Positions 1 to 8,151 of a stretch of DNA of 64,000 bases are shown here, in pieces. Origin of the DNA: Gemmatimonadota bacterium. Lineage in GTDB: Bacteria; Gemmatimonadota; Gemmatimonadetes; Palauibacterales; Palauibacteraceae. Made by a program: the position numbers and the translations under genes. Each line of letters starts with the position of its first letter. The stretch's first letter is position 1. The DNA lies in NCBI GenBank assembly GCA_022820995.1, contig JAJEEM010000042.1, positions 19,543 to 83,542 on the forward strand, given 5' to 3'. The notes beneath the pieces are model-generated. The model did not search any database. It saw nothing but the letters and a program-made list of their open reading frames with translations, and was not told the DNA's origin.

Positions 1-1549
1 CCCCCGGCACCGGGACGAGACCCGACCAGTTGCGGCGGATGGGCGCGATCCCCACGGACTGCCAGCCGATGTTCCCGTCCACATCGGCCCACACCATGTT
101 CTCGCCGGGGATGTTCGAGTAGTTGCAGGCGTCCCGGAACTCCTCCCACGTCTTCGCCTGGTTCATGCGCAGGCTCGCGAGGTACGGCGCGCCGCCGATC
201 TCCATCCACCCCGCGCGCACCGCGTAGGCGAGATCGTTGTCCCGGTCCTCGTACACGACGGGTCCGTGCCGCGTGTACCGGTGCCGGACCCGCTCGGCCG
301 CGCGCCCTTCGACCGGGATCTCATCGTCGATGACCCGCATCGCCTCCCAGTCTCCGCCGTACCAGTAGCGGTCCGGGTCATCCGGGTGCGTGCGGTAGAC
401 GTAGAGATCCTCGGCGTCGGTCTGGAAGACGGTGAGCCCCCACGCACCGTGCCCGTTGTGCCCGATCGAGATGCCCGGGAGGACCGGCTCGCCCCCGCCG
501 ATCACGTTCCAGCCCGGTCCGACGAGGTGGACGAGATAGCGCAGCGACGGGGCCGCCTGCACCCGGTGCGGATCGTTCGCCATCAGCGCGTGGCCGCTCA
601 GCGTGCGGCTCCCCGCCACGACCCAGTTGTTGCTTCCCGTCCCCATCCGCTCCGCTTCGAGGCGTCCCGCTTCCCAGGCTGCCGCCTCCCGGGCTTCCGC
701 TTCGAGCGTCCGCAGGGCGAAGGCCTCCCCGTCGGAGGCGGTGGCGCGGAAGCGGGGCTCGATGTCCTCGGGCTGGAAGCGGATGGACCCGCGGAAAGCC
801 CGGTACACGTCGAGGATCTCGGGCCGGAGGAGCGAGCCGTCGATCGCGGGATCGAGATCTATGTCCGGCTCCCCGGGGTGGAAATAGGAGACTTCCTTCA
901 CCTTCTCCGCCCCCACCGCCGCGACGGCGATCCCCAGATCCAGCTCCTGCCCGATGTTCATGAGCAGGCCCTGGTGGCGGGAGATGACGACGTCCGGGGT
1001 CCACGGCTGCGGACGGATCCCGAGCATCTCGAACTCGACCGGAAGGAGATCGGGGTCGCGTTCCGTCTCGGCAATGTACGCGTTGATCCCGTCCGTGAAG
1101 GCCCGGATGATCTCGGCGCCGCGCGGGTGGTAGTGATTCAGTTCCGCTTCCAGGTCGCCGCGGAAGCGGAACAGCCGCGCGCCGCGGTCGCGCTCCAGCT
1201 CACGGGGACCGAGGATTTCGGAGACCGTGCCCGTGGCCTGGCGCCGCCAGAGTTCGAACTGGAAGAGGCGGTCACGCGCGGCGCTGTACCCCTGCGCGAA
1301 GAAGAGGTCGTGCTCCGTCTCTGCGTAGATGTGGCTGACGCCCCACAGATCCTTGAGGATCTCGACTCCGGCCTCGAGCCCGGGGACCCGCAACGTTTCC
1401 GTCTCGGTCGCTTCGAACGCGGCGACCCGGTCCGGGACGCCGGCCCGAAGGTCGTCGACGGTCGGCGCGGCGGGAGGGTGTCCGCCGGAGCCCCGCAGGA
1501 CCGGCAGCAGGAGGATGAGCGCGAACAGCGTGACGGATCGAACCCGCAT
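1..1549 (-). CDS. Penicillin acylase family protein (C-terminus beyond window)
   Basis: Exported Ntn-hydrolase of the penicillin amidase/acylase family, which hydrolyses amide bonds of acylated amines or acyl-homoserine lactones; the substrate here is unknown. Start is an ATG preceded by GGAG about 9 bases upstream. Residues 1-23 look like a signal peptide with a long Leu-rich core. About 516 residues lie inside the window. The alpha-chain region is residues 35-300. The autocatalytic beta-chain start is GTGSNNWVVAGSRT, with the nucleophile Ser near residue 306, the family hallmark. A typical member is 700-800 residues, so roughly the last third is missing. The gene is followed upstream by ku on the same strand, 38 bases away. 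Family assignment is strong; specificity is not readable. Confidence 0.9.
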   Translation of the reverse strand, partial: MRVRSVTLFALILLLPVLRGSGGHPPAAPTVDDLRAGVPDRVAAFEATETETLRVPGLEAGVEILKDLWGVSHIYAETEHDLFFAQGYSAARDRLFQFELWRRQATGTVSEILGPRELERDRGARLFRFRGDLEAELNHYHPRGAEIIRAFTDGINAYIAETERDPDLLPVEFEMLGIRPQPWTPDVVISRHQGLLMNIGQELDLGIAVAAVGAEKVKEVSYFHPGEPDIDLDPAIDGSLLRPEILDVYRAFRGSIRFQPEDIEPRFRATASDGEAFALRTLEAEAREAAAWEAGRLEAERMGTGSNNWVVAGSRTLSGHALMANDPHRVQAAPSLRYLVHLVGPGWNVIGGGEPVLPGISIGHNGHGAWGLTVFQTDAEDLYVYRTHPDDPDRYWYGGDWEAMRVIDDEIPVEGRAAERVRHRYTRHGPVVYEDRDNDLAYAVRAGWMEIGGAPYLASLRMNQAKTWEEFRDACNYSNIPGENMVWADVDGNIGWQSVGIAPIRRNWSGLVPVPG

Positions 1550-1587
1550 CGGATTTCTCCCTGGGTGGTCTTCTCTCGTGAGTCCGG

Positions 1588-2430
1588 CTACGACCCCGTG
1601 GCTTTCTTCTTCTCCGGCTCGGTCCCGGCCTCGTTTTCGGCTTCGGCCTCCGTCCCGTCGGACCCCGAGACGCTCGCCTTGAGCGCGGCCATGAGGTCGA
1701 TGACCTTCGCCGTCGTTTCCTCCTCGACCGGCGCGGTGATCTCCGTCCCGTCGGCTACCTTGCGCTCGATCGCCGCGAGCATGCGCTGCCCGACCTCATC
1801 CTCGTACTTCGACGGGTCGAAGTTCTCCGAGGCGATCTGCTCGATCAGTTGTACGGCGAGGCCAAGTTCCGCGTCGGCGACCTCGCCCTCTCCCGACGGC
1901 ACGTCGTCGAGCGCCCGCACCTCATGCGCGTAGTGCAGCTGTTCGAGAACGAGGTGATCCCCGACCGGCCGTACGAGGACGAGATACTGCTTGCCGCGCG
2001 CCGCGTACTTCGCGAGGGCGGCCCAGCCCGTCTTCTTCATGGCGGCGCCGAGGAGCCGGTATGCCTTGTCCCCTCCGTGCGCAGGCCCGAGGTAGTACGT
2101 CTTCCCGATATACGCCCGTTCGACCTGGTCCAGCGGCACGAACTCGACGATCTCGACCGCCTGCGTCGCCTCCGCCTCGAGCGCCTTCAGTTCCTCCGGC
2201 TTGAAGGTCACGTACTGGTCCTTCGCGAACTGGTATCCCTTGATGAGATCGCTCCGCAGGACCGGCTCCCCCGTCTTCGCATCCACGTACTGCTGCTTCA
2301 CGCGGGTCCCGTCGGGCGAAAGGAAGTTGAAGCGGACCTTCTGCGAGTTTTCGGCGGACGAGTAGAGCTGGCACGGGATCGAAACGAGCCCGAACGAGAT
2401 CGTCGCCGTTGCGATGGGTCGAGGTGACAT
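1588..2430 (-). CDS. ku: Non-homologous end joining protein Ku
   Basis: Bacterial Ku, a homodimeric ring that binds double-strand DNA ends and recruits LigD. The 280-residue length is usual. The N-terminus (MSPRPIATATISFGLVSIPC) is the typical beta-barrel opening of bacterial Ku; the core runs to about residue 250 and is followed by a charged Glu/Lys-rich tail of about 30 residues, as expected for the DNA- or LigD-contacting extension. An AGG-rich ribosome site (GGAGAGGCGCAGG) stands directly before the ATG. It is divergent from ligD with 168 bases between the starts, the classical two-gene NHEJ arrangement, so the two probably share a control region. Confidence 0.96.
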   Translation of the reverse strand: MSPRPIATATISFGLVSIPCQLYSSAENSQKVRFNFLSPDGTRVKQQYVDAKTGEPVLRSDLIKGYQFAKDQYVTFKPEELKALEAEATQAVEIVEFVPLDQVERAYIGKTYYLGPAHGGDKAYRLLGAAMKKTGWAALAKYAARGKQYLVLVRPVGDHLVLEQLHYAHEVRALDDVPSGEGEVADAELGLAVQLIEQIASENFDPSKYEDEVGQRMLAAIERKVADGTEITAPVEEETTAKVIDLMAALKASVSGSDGTEAEAENEAGTEPEKKKATGS

Positions 2431-2598
2431 CCTGCGCCTCTCCGTGTGCGCGCCGAACCGCCCGGCGCGGCGTCAGCCCCCGGGCGTGATGCCGGACCGG
2501 GGGGCCGAATTATAGGTTCCGGGCCGGATCGTGCATACCGCTCCGGCCGTCCGCCGCCCGGATGGTCGAAAACAGCGTCGAAAGTCAGGGCCGCGAGC

Positions 2599-5235
2599 AT
2601 GCCCCGAGGAAAACTCGAGGAATACCGGGAGAAACGCGCTTCCGAGCGTACGCCGGAGCCCTTCGGCGGCGCGCCGGGGACGGGGGTCGGCGTGTTCGTC
2701 GTCCAGCTGCACGCGGCGACGCGCCGGCACTACGACCTCCGCCTGGAGATCGGGGGCGTCCTCGTCTCGTGGGCCGTCCCGAAGGGCATCTCCCCCGACC
2801 CGGCGGACAAGAAGCTCGCGATGCACGTCGAGGACCACCCGATCGAGTACATCGAGTTCGAAGGCGTGATTCCGAAGGGCGAGTACGGCGGGGGCGAGAT
2901 GATCGTGTGGGACATCGGCCGCTGCATCATGCTCGAGGATCCGGAGGAGGGACTGGAGACGGGCAAGCTCCTGTTCGAGCTTCGGGGGCATAAGCTCAAA
3001 GGCGTGTGGACGCTCGTGCGGCTGGCGAAGGGGGAGACCGGCAAGGAGTGGCTCCTCATCCGCGAGCGGCGAGGCGGGCACCCGATCCTCGAGGACGGAT
3101 CGCTCCCGGAGACGTCCATCCTGTCGGGACTCACGGTCGAGGAGATGGCCGAGCGCGAGCGCGGCTGGTATCCGGGGGAGGATCTGACTGTGGCCCTCGA
3201 GCGGGCCGGCGCGCCCGAGCGCCCGGTCGACCCCGCCGACGTGCGGTTCATGCTCGCCCAGCCCCGGGAGGAAGCGTTCGACGATCCCGCCTGGCACTTC
3301 GAGCTGAAACTCGATGGCTACCGCATGCTGGCCTCGGCCGTCGACGGAGCGGCCAGCCTCCTGACCCGGAACGGACACGACGCGCTTCCGACGTTTCCCG
3401 ATATCGCCGGCGCTCTCCGCAAACTCCCCTTCCGGCGCGTGGTTCTGGACGGGGAGGTCGTCGTTCACGACGCCGCGGGCTACCCCAGCTTCCGGCGCCT
3501 GCAGAAGCGGGCCAGACTCTCGCGCCCACCGGATGTGCGGCACGCCTCGTTCGAGGCGCCGGCCAGCTTCTACGCCTTCGACCTGCTCGCCTTCGACGAC
3601 CGCGATCTGCGCGATCTCCCGCTCTCCGAGCGGCGCGCCCTCCTGCGCGGCGTGGTGCCCGAGGCCGGCCCGATCCGGTTCAGCGAACACTTCGAGGAGT
3701 GCGGGAAGGCCCTCTTCCGGCAGGTGCAGGAGATGGGACTCGAGGGGATCATGGCCAAGCGCGCCGACTCCCGGTACACCGGCGGCCGCTCCCCCGACTG
3801 GCGGAAGATCCACGCCGCGCGCGAGGCCCGTTTCGTCATCCTCGGCTTCACGAGTCCCGCCGGCTCGCGGACGGGCTTCGGCGCGCTCCACCTCGGCGCG
3901 TACGGCCCCGCCGACAACGCATCGGGGACCGCCGGCGACGACGACGGCCTCGCTCTCCATTACGTCGGCCGCGTGGGAACGGGCTTCGACGACGAGACGC
4001 TGGCGAAACTCCGGACCCGGCTCGACGCGCTGGAGTCGGCCGCACCCGCATTCGCGACGCCGGCCCCCGCCGGAGACGACCACACCTGGGTCGAACCCGA
4101 ACTCGTGGCGGAGATCCGCTACAAGGAAATCACGGAGGGAGGCCTGCTCCGACACGCCGTCTTCCTCGGAGTCCTGCCGACCCCGGAGGAGGAATCCGGG
4201 GAGGACAAATCCGGGGACGAGGATCGCCAATACGTGGTTCCCACCGATTGCCGGCTACCCCGGGATCCGCGCGCGGCGCTGGCCGATCCCGTGCGCGTGG
4301 ACACGTCCCCCCCGCCCGTCGAGGAGTTGCAGCTCTCGAACCTCGGCAAGGTTTTCTGGCCGGGCGAGGGGTACACGAAGGGCGACCTGATCGCGTACTA
4401 CCGGGACATCGCCCCGTGGATGCTGAAGTTCCTCGAAGACCGGCCCCTGGTGCTCACCCGGTATCCGGACGGGATCGACGGGAAGTCCTTTTTCCAGAAG
4501 AACGCGCCGGGGTTCCAGCCCGAGTGGGTGCGCACGGAGGCGATCTGGAGCCGCGGCTCCGAGCGCGACATCCACTATTTCATCGCCGACGACCCGGCGG
4601 TGCTCGTGTACATCGCGAACCTCGGCGCGATTCCGCTCCACGTGTGGGCGAGCCGCGTCGGGAGCCTGGACCGCCCCGACTGGTGCCTCCTCGACCTCGA
4701 CCCCAAGCACAAGCGGGACGGCGAGGAGGTGTACGCCCCGTTCCGGGACGTGATCGACGTGGCGCGCGCGATCGGCGCGCTGTGCGAGGAGATCGGGCTC
4801 CCGAGCTATCCGAAGACGAGCGGCTCGTCCGGGATCCACGTGATGATTCCGCTCGGCGGCCGGCTCGACTACGAACAGTCGCGCACCCTCGCGCAACTGC
4901 TCGCGACGGCGGTGGTGGCAGAGATCCCCGACCGGGCCACGATCGTCCGGAACCCCTCGCGGCGCGAAGGCAGGGTCTACATCGATTACGTGCAGAACGG
5001 GCGCGGGAGGCTCGTCGTGGCGCCGTATTCCGTGCGGTCGCGCGCGGGGGCCACCGTGTCCGCGCCGCTGCGCTGGGCGGAAGTGAAGGAGGGACTCTCG
5101 ATGGAAGACTTCACGATCCGGACGATGCCGGAGCGCGCCCGATCGCTGGACCCCGATCCGCTGCTCCGCGTGCTGTCCGAGGAGCCCGATCTCATGGCCG
5201 CGCTCGACGCGCTGCAGCGGAGGATCGGCGGGTGA
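2599..5235 (+). CDS. ligD: ATP-dependent DNA ligase LigD (phosphoesterase-ligase-polymerase)
   Basis: Multidomain end-joining ligase of 878 residues. Domain order is 3'-phosphoesterase (about 10-190, with HYDLRLE near 44-50 and the VEDHP histidine), ATP-dependent ligase (about 215-540, adenylated Lys237 in ELKLDGYR), then primase-polymerase (about 590-870, catalytic Asp699/Asp701 in LLDLDPK and a SGSSGIH triphosphate-binding motif). This is the Pseudomonas-type order PE-Lig-Pol. The ATG at 2599 was chosen because it starts just before the phosphoesterase domain; upstream codons in frame look non-coding. An acidic linker (EEESGEDKSGDED) separates ligase and polymerase. Partner is the divergent ku. 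The stop overlaps the GTG of the next gene. Confidence 0.95.
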   Translation: MPRGKLEEYREKRASERTPEPFGGAPGTGVGVFVVQLHAATRRHYDLRLEIGGVLVSWAVPKGISPDPADKKLAMHVEDHPIEYIEFEGVIPKGEYGGGEMIVWDIGRCIMLEDPEEGLETGKLLFELRGHKLKGVWTLVRLAKGETGKEWLLIRERRGGHPILEDGSLPETSILSGLTVEEMAERERGWYPGEDLTVALERAGAPERPVDPADVRFMLAQPREEAFDDPAWHFELKLDGYRMLASAVDGAASLLTRNGHDALPTFPDIAGALRKLPFRRVVLDGEVVVHDAAGYPSFRRLQKRARLSRPPDVRHASFEAPASFYAFDLLAFDDRDLRDLPLSERRALLRGVVPEAGPIRFSEHFEECGKALFRQVQEMGLEGIMAKRADSRYTGGRSPDWRKIHAAREARFVILGFTSPAGSRTGFGALHLGAYGPADNASGTAGDDDGLALHYVGRVGTGFDDETLAKLRTRLDALESAAPAFATPAPAGDDHTWVEPELVAEIRYKEITEGGLLRHAVFLGVLPTPEEESGEDKSGDEDRQYVVPTDCRLPRDPRAALADPVRVDTSPPPVEELQLSNLGKVFWPGEGYTKGDLIAYYRDIAPWMLKFLEDRPLVLTRYPDGIDGKSFFQKNAPGFQPEWVRTEAIWSRGSERDIHYFIADDPAVLVYIANLGAIPLHVWASRVGSLDRPDWCLLDLDPKHKRDGEEVYAPFRDVIDVARAIGALCEEIGLPSYPKTSGSSGIHVMIPLGGRLDYEQSRTLAQLLATAVVAEIPDRATIVRNPSRREGRVYIDYVQNGRGRLVVAPYSVRSRAGATVSAPLRWAEVKEGLSMEDFTIRTMPERARSLDPDPLLRVLSEEPDLMAALDALQRRIGG

Positions 5236-6416
5236 GCGGGCCGGAGGGCCAGGGCCGCGCCTCGCCCGGACGGCTGGCCGGGATTCCGGGGTTCGACATC
5301 GACGGCGTGGCGCGGGCGGCGGAGGGCGATCCCGGCATCCTCCGGCTCGAGAACCTGGACACCGACCTGAGGCCGCCCGAGGCGGCCGCGGCCGCCACCC
5401 GTGCGGCGCTCGAATCGCCGGCCGCCAACAGCTACCTGCCGTTCACGGGCCGGGCCGGCCTTCGCGCGGCGGCCGCGCGGCACGTCGGCCGGCTCGCCGG
5501 ACGGAGCTACGATCCGGACCGGGAGTGCGTGATCACGGCGGGCGGCACGGAGGGCCTGTTCAACGCCCTGCTCGCCTCGGTGGACCCGGGCGACGAGGTG
5601 ATCCTCACCGACCCCACGTACGCCGGCATGCTCCAGCGCGTGCGGCTGGCCGGCGCGGCCCCGCGGCTCGCGCCCTGGCGGTTCGATCCGGCGGCGGGCT
5701 GGCGGCTCGACCTCGACGCCCTCGCCGCCCGCATCGGCAACCGCACCCGGGCGCTCTTCATCATGAACCCGTCCATGCCGTCCGGCGGCGTTCTCGACGC
5801 CGACGACTGGCGGACGGTCGCGGAGCTGTGCGAGCGCCACGACCTGTGGCTCCTCTACAACGCCGCGATGGAGCGCATCCTCTACGATCGCCGCCCGTAC
5901 CTGCACCCGGCTTCGCTCCCCGGAATGCGCGAGCGGACGCTCACCATCGGCTCGGTCTCGAAGGAGTACCGCATGATCGGCTGGCGGGTGGGCTGGATCG
6001 TGGGTCCCGCCGAGGTTCTCGCCGACGTCGCCAAGGTCGGCATCTACAACGTCGTGACCGGAGTCGGGATCGGGCAGCCCGGCGCCCTGGCTGCCCTCAC
6101 GGCTTCCGACGAAGCGGAGGACGTGGCGGCGAGCGTGGCGCGCTGGGAGCGACGGCGCGACGCGGTGCTCGAAGCGCTTCGGGACTACCCCGTCCGGCCC
6201 GCCGCGGGCGGCTGGTCGCTCCTCGTCGACACCCGGTCTCTGAGTCTCACGGCCCGCGATCTTTCCGGCCGGCTGCTGGCCCGGGCGGCCGTCGCGGCCA
6301 CTCCAATGGACGCCTGGGGCGGCCCCGACGGGGAGTACCAACTCCGCCTCGTCTTCAGCAACGAATCCGTCGCCCGGCTCCAAACCCTCGGCGATCGTTT
6401 CGCCCGCGTTCTGTAG
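5232..6416 (+). CDS. PLP-dependent aminotransferase, class I/II
   Basis: Fold-type I aminotransferase, 394 residues. The PLP lysine is Lys244 in SVSKEYRMIGWRVGW, followed by the conserved GWRVGW segment; ITAGGTEGLFNALLA is the phosphate-binding loop region and FIMNPSMPSGG the substrate/PLP pocket. Closest by feel to aspartate or arginine-pyruvate type enzymes, but the amino donor cannot be read. The start is a GTG that overlaps the ligD stop (GTGA), which implies translational coupling to a DNA-repair ligase, an unexpected partner. In the normally conserved NPxNPTG motif the second Asn-Pro is replaced (NPSMPSGG). Confidence 0.85.
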   Translation: MSGPEGQGRASPGRLAGIPGFDIDGVARAAEGDPGILRLENLDTDLRPPEAAAAATRAALESPAANSYLPFTGRAGLRAAAARHVGRLAGRSYDPDRECVITAGGTEGLFNALLASVDPGDEVILTDPTYAGMLQRVRLAGAAPRLAPWRFDPAAGWRLDLDALAARIGNRTRALFIMNPSMPSGGVLDADDWRTVAELCERHDLWLLYNAAMERILYDRRPYLHPASLPGMRERTLTIGSVSKEYRMIGWRVGWIVGPAEVLADVAKVGIYNVVTGVGIGQPGALAALTASDEAEDVAASVARWERRRDAVLEALRDYPVRPAAGGWSLLVDTRSLSLTARDLSGRLLARAAVAATPMDAWGGPDGEYQLRLVFSNESVARLQTLGDRFARVL

Positions 6417-6502
6417 GGCCGGAGAGTCGTGTCTTCCAGATCGCCTCCCTAACCTCGTCGGCCGGACAGGCCAGCAAGATTGGAGCCTTCGTTGCATATT
6501 GT

Positions 6503-6530
6503 TGTCAGAAATATAATTTTGTTTCTGACA
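6503..6530 (+). promoter_or_regulatory. Inverted repeat, probable antitoxin operator/promoter
   Basis: A perfect 9-base inverted repeat, TGTCAGAAA (6503-6511) and TTTCTGACA (6522-6530), encloses TATAATTTTG. The spacer carries a perfect TATAAT. TAATTTTG at 6514-6521 also fits the TAnnTTTG -7 element known from Bacteroidetes promoters. The stretch is strikingly AT-rich for this window and lies 34 bases before the DUF6088 antitoxin start. AbiEi-type antitoxins repress their own promoters by binding inverted repeats, so autoregulation is the natural reading; no -35 with ideal spacing is obvious. Confidence 0.55.
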
Positions 6531-6564
6531 CATTATCGCTAAACTGAATCGGGAGGGCTTGAGC

Positions 6565-7161
6565 ATGGCCAGCTTGCCGCAGCGCATCGTGAAGCATGCC
6601 GCGACGCTGCCGGAAGGAGCGCTGGTCTGCCCAAACGCTCTGCTTCACCTGGGGAACCGTCCGGCCGTGGACCAGGCGTTGTCACGTCTCGCGCGCCGAG
6701 GGCAACTCCTGCGAGTCTGTCGCGGTGTCTATACGCGACCCATCGAGACCCGGTTCGGACTTCGGGCACCCAGCGTCGAGACGGTTATTGGAGCGCTGGC
6801 CGCGTTGTGGGACGAGACCATCGTCCCCAGCGGGGGGGCTGCGGCGAATGTGCTCGGTTGCACCACACAGGTCCCCGTACAGCCGGTGTATCTGACATCG
6901 GGACCAAGCCGGACGTTGCGGCTAAGCGCACAGGTAATCCGGCTGCGTCGTGCTCCGCGCTGGCAGCTTGTGGCGCCGGGACGACCGGCCGGACTGGCGG
7001 TCCGCGCCCTGGCCTGGCTGGGCCCCGACGAAGTCGACGAGGGGCTTGAGGCCATCAAGCGTGCGTTATCCCCGGAAGATATCGCGGAGCTGGCGGCCAA
7101 ACGTGCGGTCCTGCCGTCCTGGATCGCGACGCCGGTGAGTAAACTGGCCGCTCGCATGTAA
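6565..7161 (+). CDS. AbiEi-type antitoxin (DUF6088 family), apparently orphan
   Basis: 198-residue protein of the DUF6088 / type IV AbiEi-like antitoxin family. The N-terminal winged helix-turn-helix (about residues 1-60, with PAVDQALSRLARRGQLLRV) is followed by the family's second domain, including SGGAAANVLG, QVPVQPVYLTSGPSR and a C-terminal helical part ending near PSWIATPVSKL. GGGAGGG lies 7 bases before the ATG at 6565; a TTG two codons earlier is too close to that site. The usual partner, a nucleotidyltransferase-fold AbiEii toxin, is absent downstream. Base composition upstream is AT-rich compared with the neighbourhood, consistent with acquisition. The family is clear; the antitoxin role is inferred. 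Confidence 0.8.
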   Translation: MASLPQRIVKHAATLPEGALVCPNALLHLGNRPAVDQALSRLARRGQLLRVCRGVYTRPIETRFGLRAPSVETVIGALAALWDETIVPSGGAAANVLGCTTQVPVQPVYLTSGPSRTLRLSAQVIRLRRAPRWQLVAPGRPAGLAVRALAWLGPDEVDEGLEAIKRALSPEDIAELAAKRAVLPSWIATPVSKLAARM

Positions 7162-7183
7162 GCGTTGGTTTCGATCGCTGCCG

Positions 7184-7217
7184 GCCAGCGACATGCGCGG
7201 CGGCGTCGGTCGCTGGC
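7184..7217 (+). terminator. Stem-loop after the antitoxin gene
   Basis: GCCAGCGAC (7184-7192) and GTCGCTGGC (7209-7217) form a perfect 9-base stem with a 16-base loop, 22 bases after the antitoxin stop. There is no T-run, so it may be a weak terminator or an mRNA-stabilising hairpin. Confidence 0.35.
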
Positions 7218-7230
7218 GAGGTTAGGTCGG

Positions 7231-7326
7231 TTGAGCGTTGGCGCCTACGCCCAATGGATCAAGGAGCAGTTCGAGCGGCTGCGGAGAATCGTCGCGGGCC
7301 CCGACGACGCTGGTCTTTCCGGCTAA
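7231..7326 (+). pseudogene. Short protein-like open stretch, possible gene remnant
   Basis: A 31-codon open stretch starting at a TTG, in the same frame as the antitoxin and ending in TAA. It reads like the end of a real protein (AYAQWIKEQFERLRRIVAG), with amphipathic helix character, but has no start signal and no homologue I recognise. It could be the relic C-terminus of the antitoxin's missing partner, or chance. Confidence 0.2.
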
Positions 7327-7340
7327 CCCGAAAGACGTAA

Positions 7341-7404
7341 GGCGAGCAGCTTGGGCCACAGGTCTCGACGTTCGAACGCACTCGACCCGTCGGACATCCA
7401 GAGC
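7341..7404 (-). pseudogene. Remnant of the glutaminyl-cyclase gene (deleted duplicate)
   Basis: Two pieces of the cyclase gene at 8152-8943 are fused here in the same orientation. 7361-7404 matches 8465-8508 at 42 of 44 positions. 7341-7361 matches 8170-8190 at about 18 of 21. The roughly 275 bases that separate them in the intact gene are missing. The intact gene and this scrap flank the HigBA pair, so the pair sits between a scar copy and the whole gene. The matching coding segment is MSDGSSALERRDP. Confidence 0.75.
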
Positions 7405-7429
7405 GACGCCGTCGCCGTTCGGATGCCCC

Positions 7430-7735
7430 TCAGGCGGTCTCGTAGCGTCTGACGTGGATTTCTCCAGCGCGCGCCCGCATCCGCGCGGCGTCGTACCAGG
7501 CTTGCATGCGCAGCAGCATGTCCATGCTCACCGCAAAAGCCTTCTCGAGGCGCAGCGCCATCTCCGGCGAAAGCGAGGCGCGGCCGTTGAGCAAGTCGGA
7601 GAGGGTTGCCCGACGAACCCCCAGAATCTCCGCCGCCCTCGTAACGCTCAGGCCCAGATCCTCGATGACCTCCGTCCGGATGAAATCGCCCGGATGAGAA
7701 GGCGTCATACCTACCTTGATCTCGTTGGCAGCCAT
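7430..7735 (-). CDS. higA: HigA-family antitoxin
   Basis: 101-residue helix-turn-helix protein of the HigA/VapI type. The N-terminal part (TPSHPGDFIRTEVIEDLGLS) is the standard HigA opening, followed by the HTH at about residues 31-55 (TRAAEILGVRRATLSDLLNG). It neutralises HigB and represses the operon. The ATG overlaps the higB stop by one base, giving toxin-first order, which is typical of higBA. No RNA-binding or other fused domain is present. Confidence 0.92.
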   Translation of the reverse strand: MAANEIKVGMTPSHPGDFIRTEVIEDLGLSVTRAAEILGVRRATLSDLLNGRASLSPEMALRLEKAFAVSMDMLLRMQAWYDAARMRARAGEIHVRRYETA

Positions 7736-8025
7736 CAGTGATAGTCCTCCAGGTTCAGGAGGTGGATGGAGTTGTCCCGCACCTCAAACGTAATCCGCCA
7801 GTTCCTCGATACCGAGATGCTCCATTCCCCGTGTCGATCGCCCGCAAGCTTGTGTACACGCCACCCCGGCGGAGCTTCAGCCAGAAAGCTCGCCAAGTCG
7901 TCGGCAAGAATCAGCGCCGTCAATACGTTGCGAATGCGACCTGCCTGATCGTGCCGTAGAAACCGCGCGTCGTCCGCCACGATGAGTCTCCGTAACCCCC
8001 GATGGCGGACGGAACGAATGATCAT
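7735..8025 (-). CDS. higB: HigB-type RelE/ParE-superfamily toxin
   Basis: 96-residue toxin of the RelE/ParE superfamily; HigB cleaves mRNA on the ribosome. Features are an N-terminal MIIRSVRHRGLRRLI strand-helix, the PPGWRVHKLAGDRHGEWSIS core and the C-terminal NWRITFEV strand shared by HigB proteins. The usual C-terminal LEDYH ending is present. It is translated ahead of higA with a one-base overlap. Upstream is a truncated lipoprotein-like reading frame rather than a recognisable promoter, in keeping with insertion of the module into an existing operon. Confidence 0.92.
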   Translation of the reverse strand: MIIRSVRHRGLRRLIVADDARFLRHDQAGRIRNVLTALILADDLASFLAEAPPGWRVHKLAGDRHGEWSISVSRNWRITFEVRDNSIHLLNLEDYH

Positions 8026-8049
8026 GCCCAGAATGTACGGCCATACCGT

Positions 8050-8145
8050 TCACCTGCCAAAACCCTCTAAGTCGCGAGCGTCGACGTCCGGACGGCAGGC
8101 GAGCATGAAGCCGCAGGACAGCGCGAGGAAGATCTTCGTGGCCAC
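8050..8145 (-). pseudogene. Truncated lipoprotein-like reading frame (31 codons)
   Basis: Six bases after the cyclase stop a GTG opens a 31-codon frame with a perfect lipoprotein signal layout: a basic start (VATKIF), hydrophobic LALSCGF and a lipobox MLAC, then a stop shortly after. SD-like AGGGGAGC abuts the GTG. It looks like the first 30 codons of an exported lipoprotein gene cut short where higBA begins. A chance frame is possible given the length. Confidence 0.35.
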
Positions 8146-8151
8146 GCTCCC

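Noticed and set aside
3006..5231. Long frame overlapping ligD ahead of the aminotransferase
   Set aside because: It is Arg/Pro-rich with no domain; real coding in this frame starts at the GTG at 5232.
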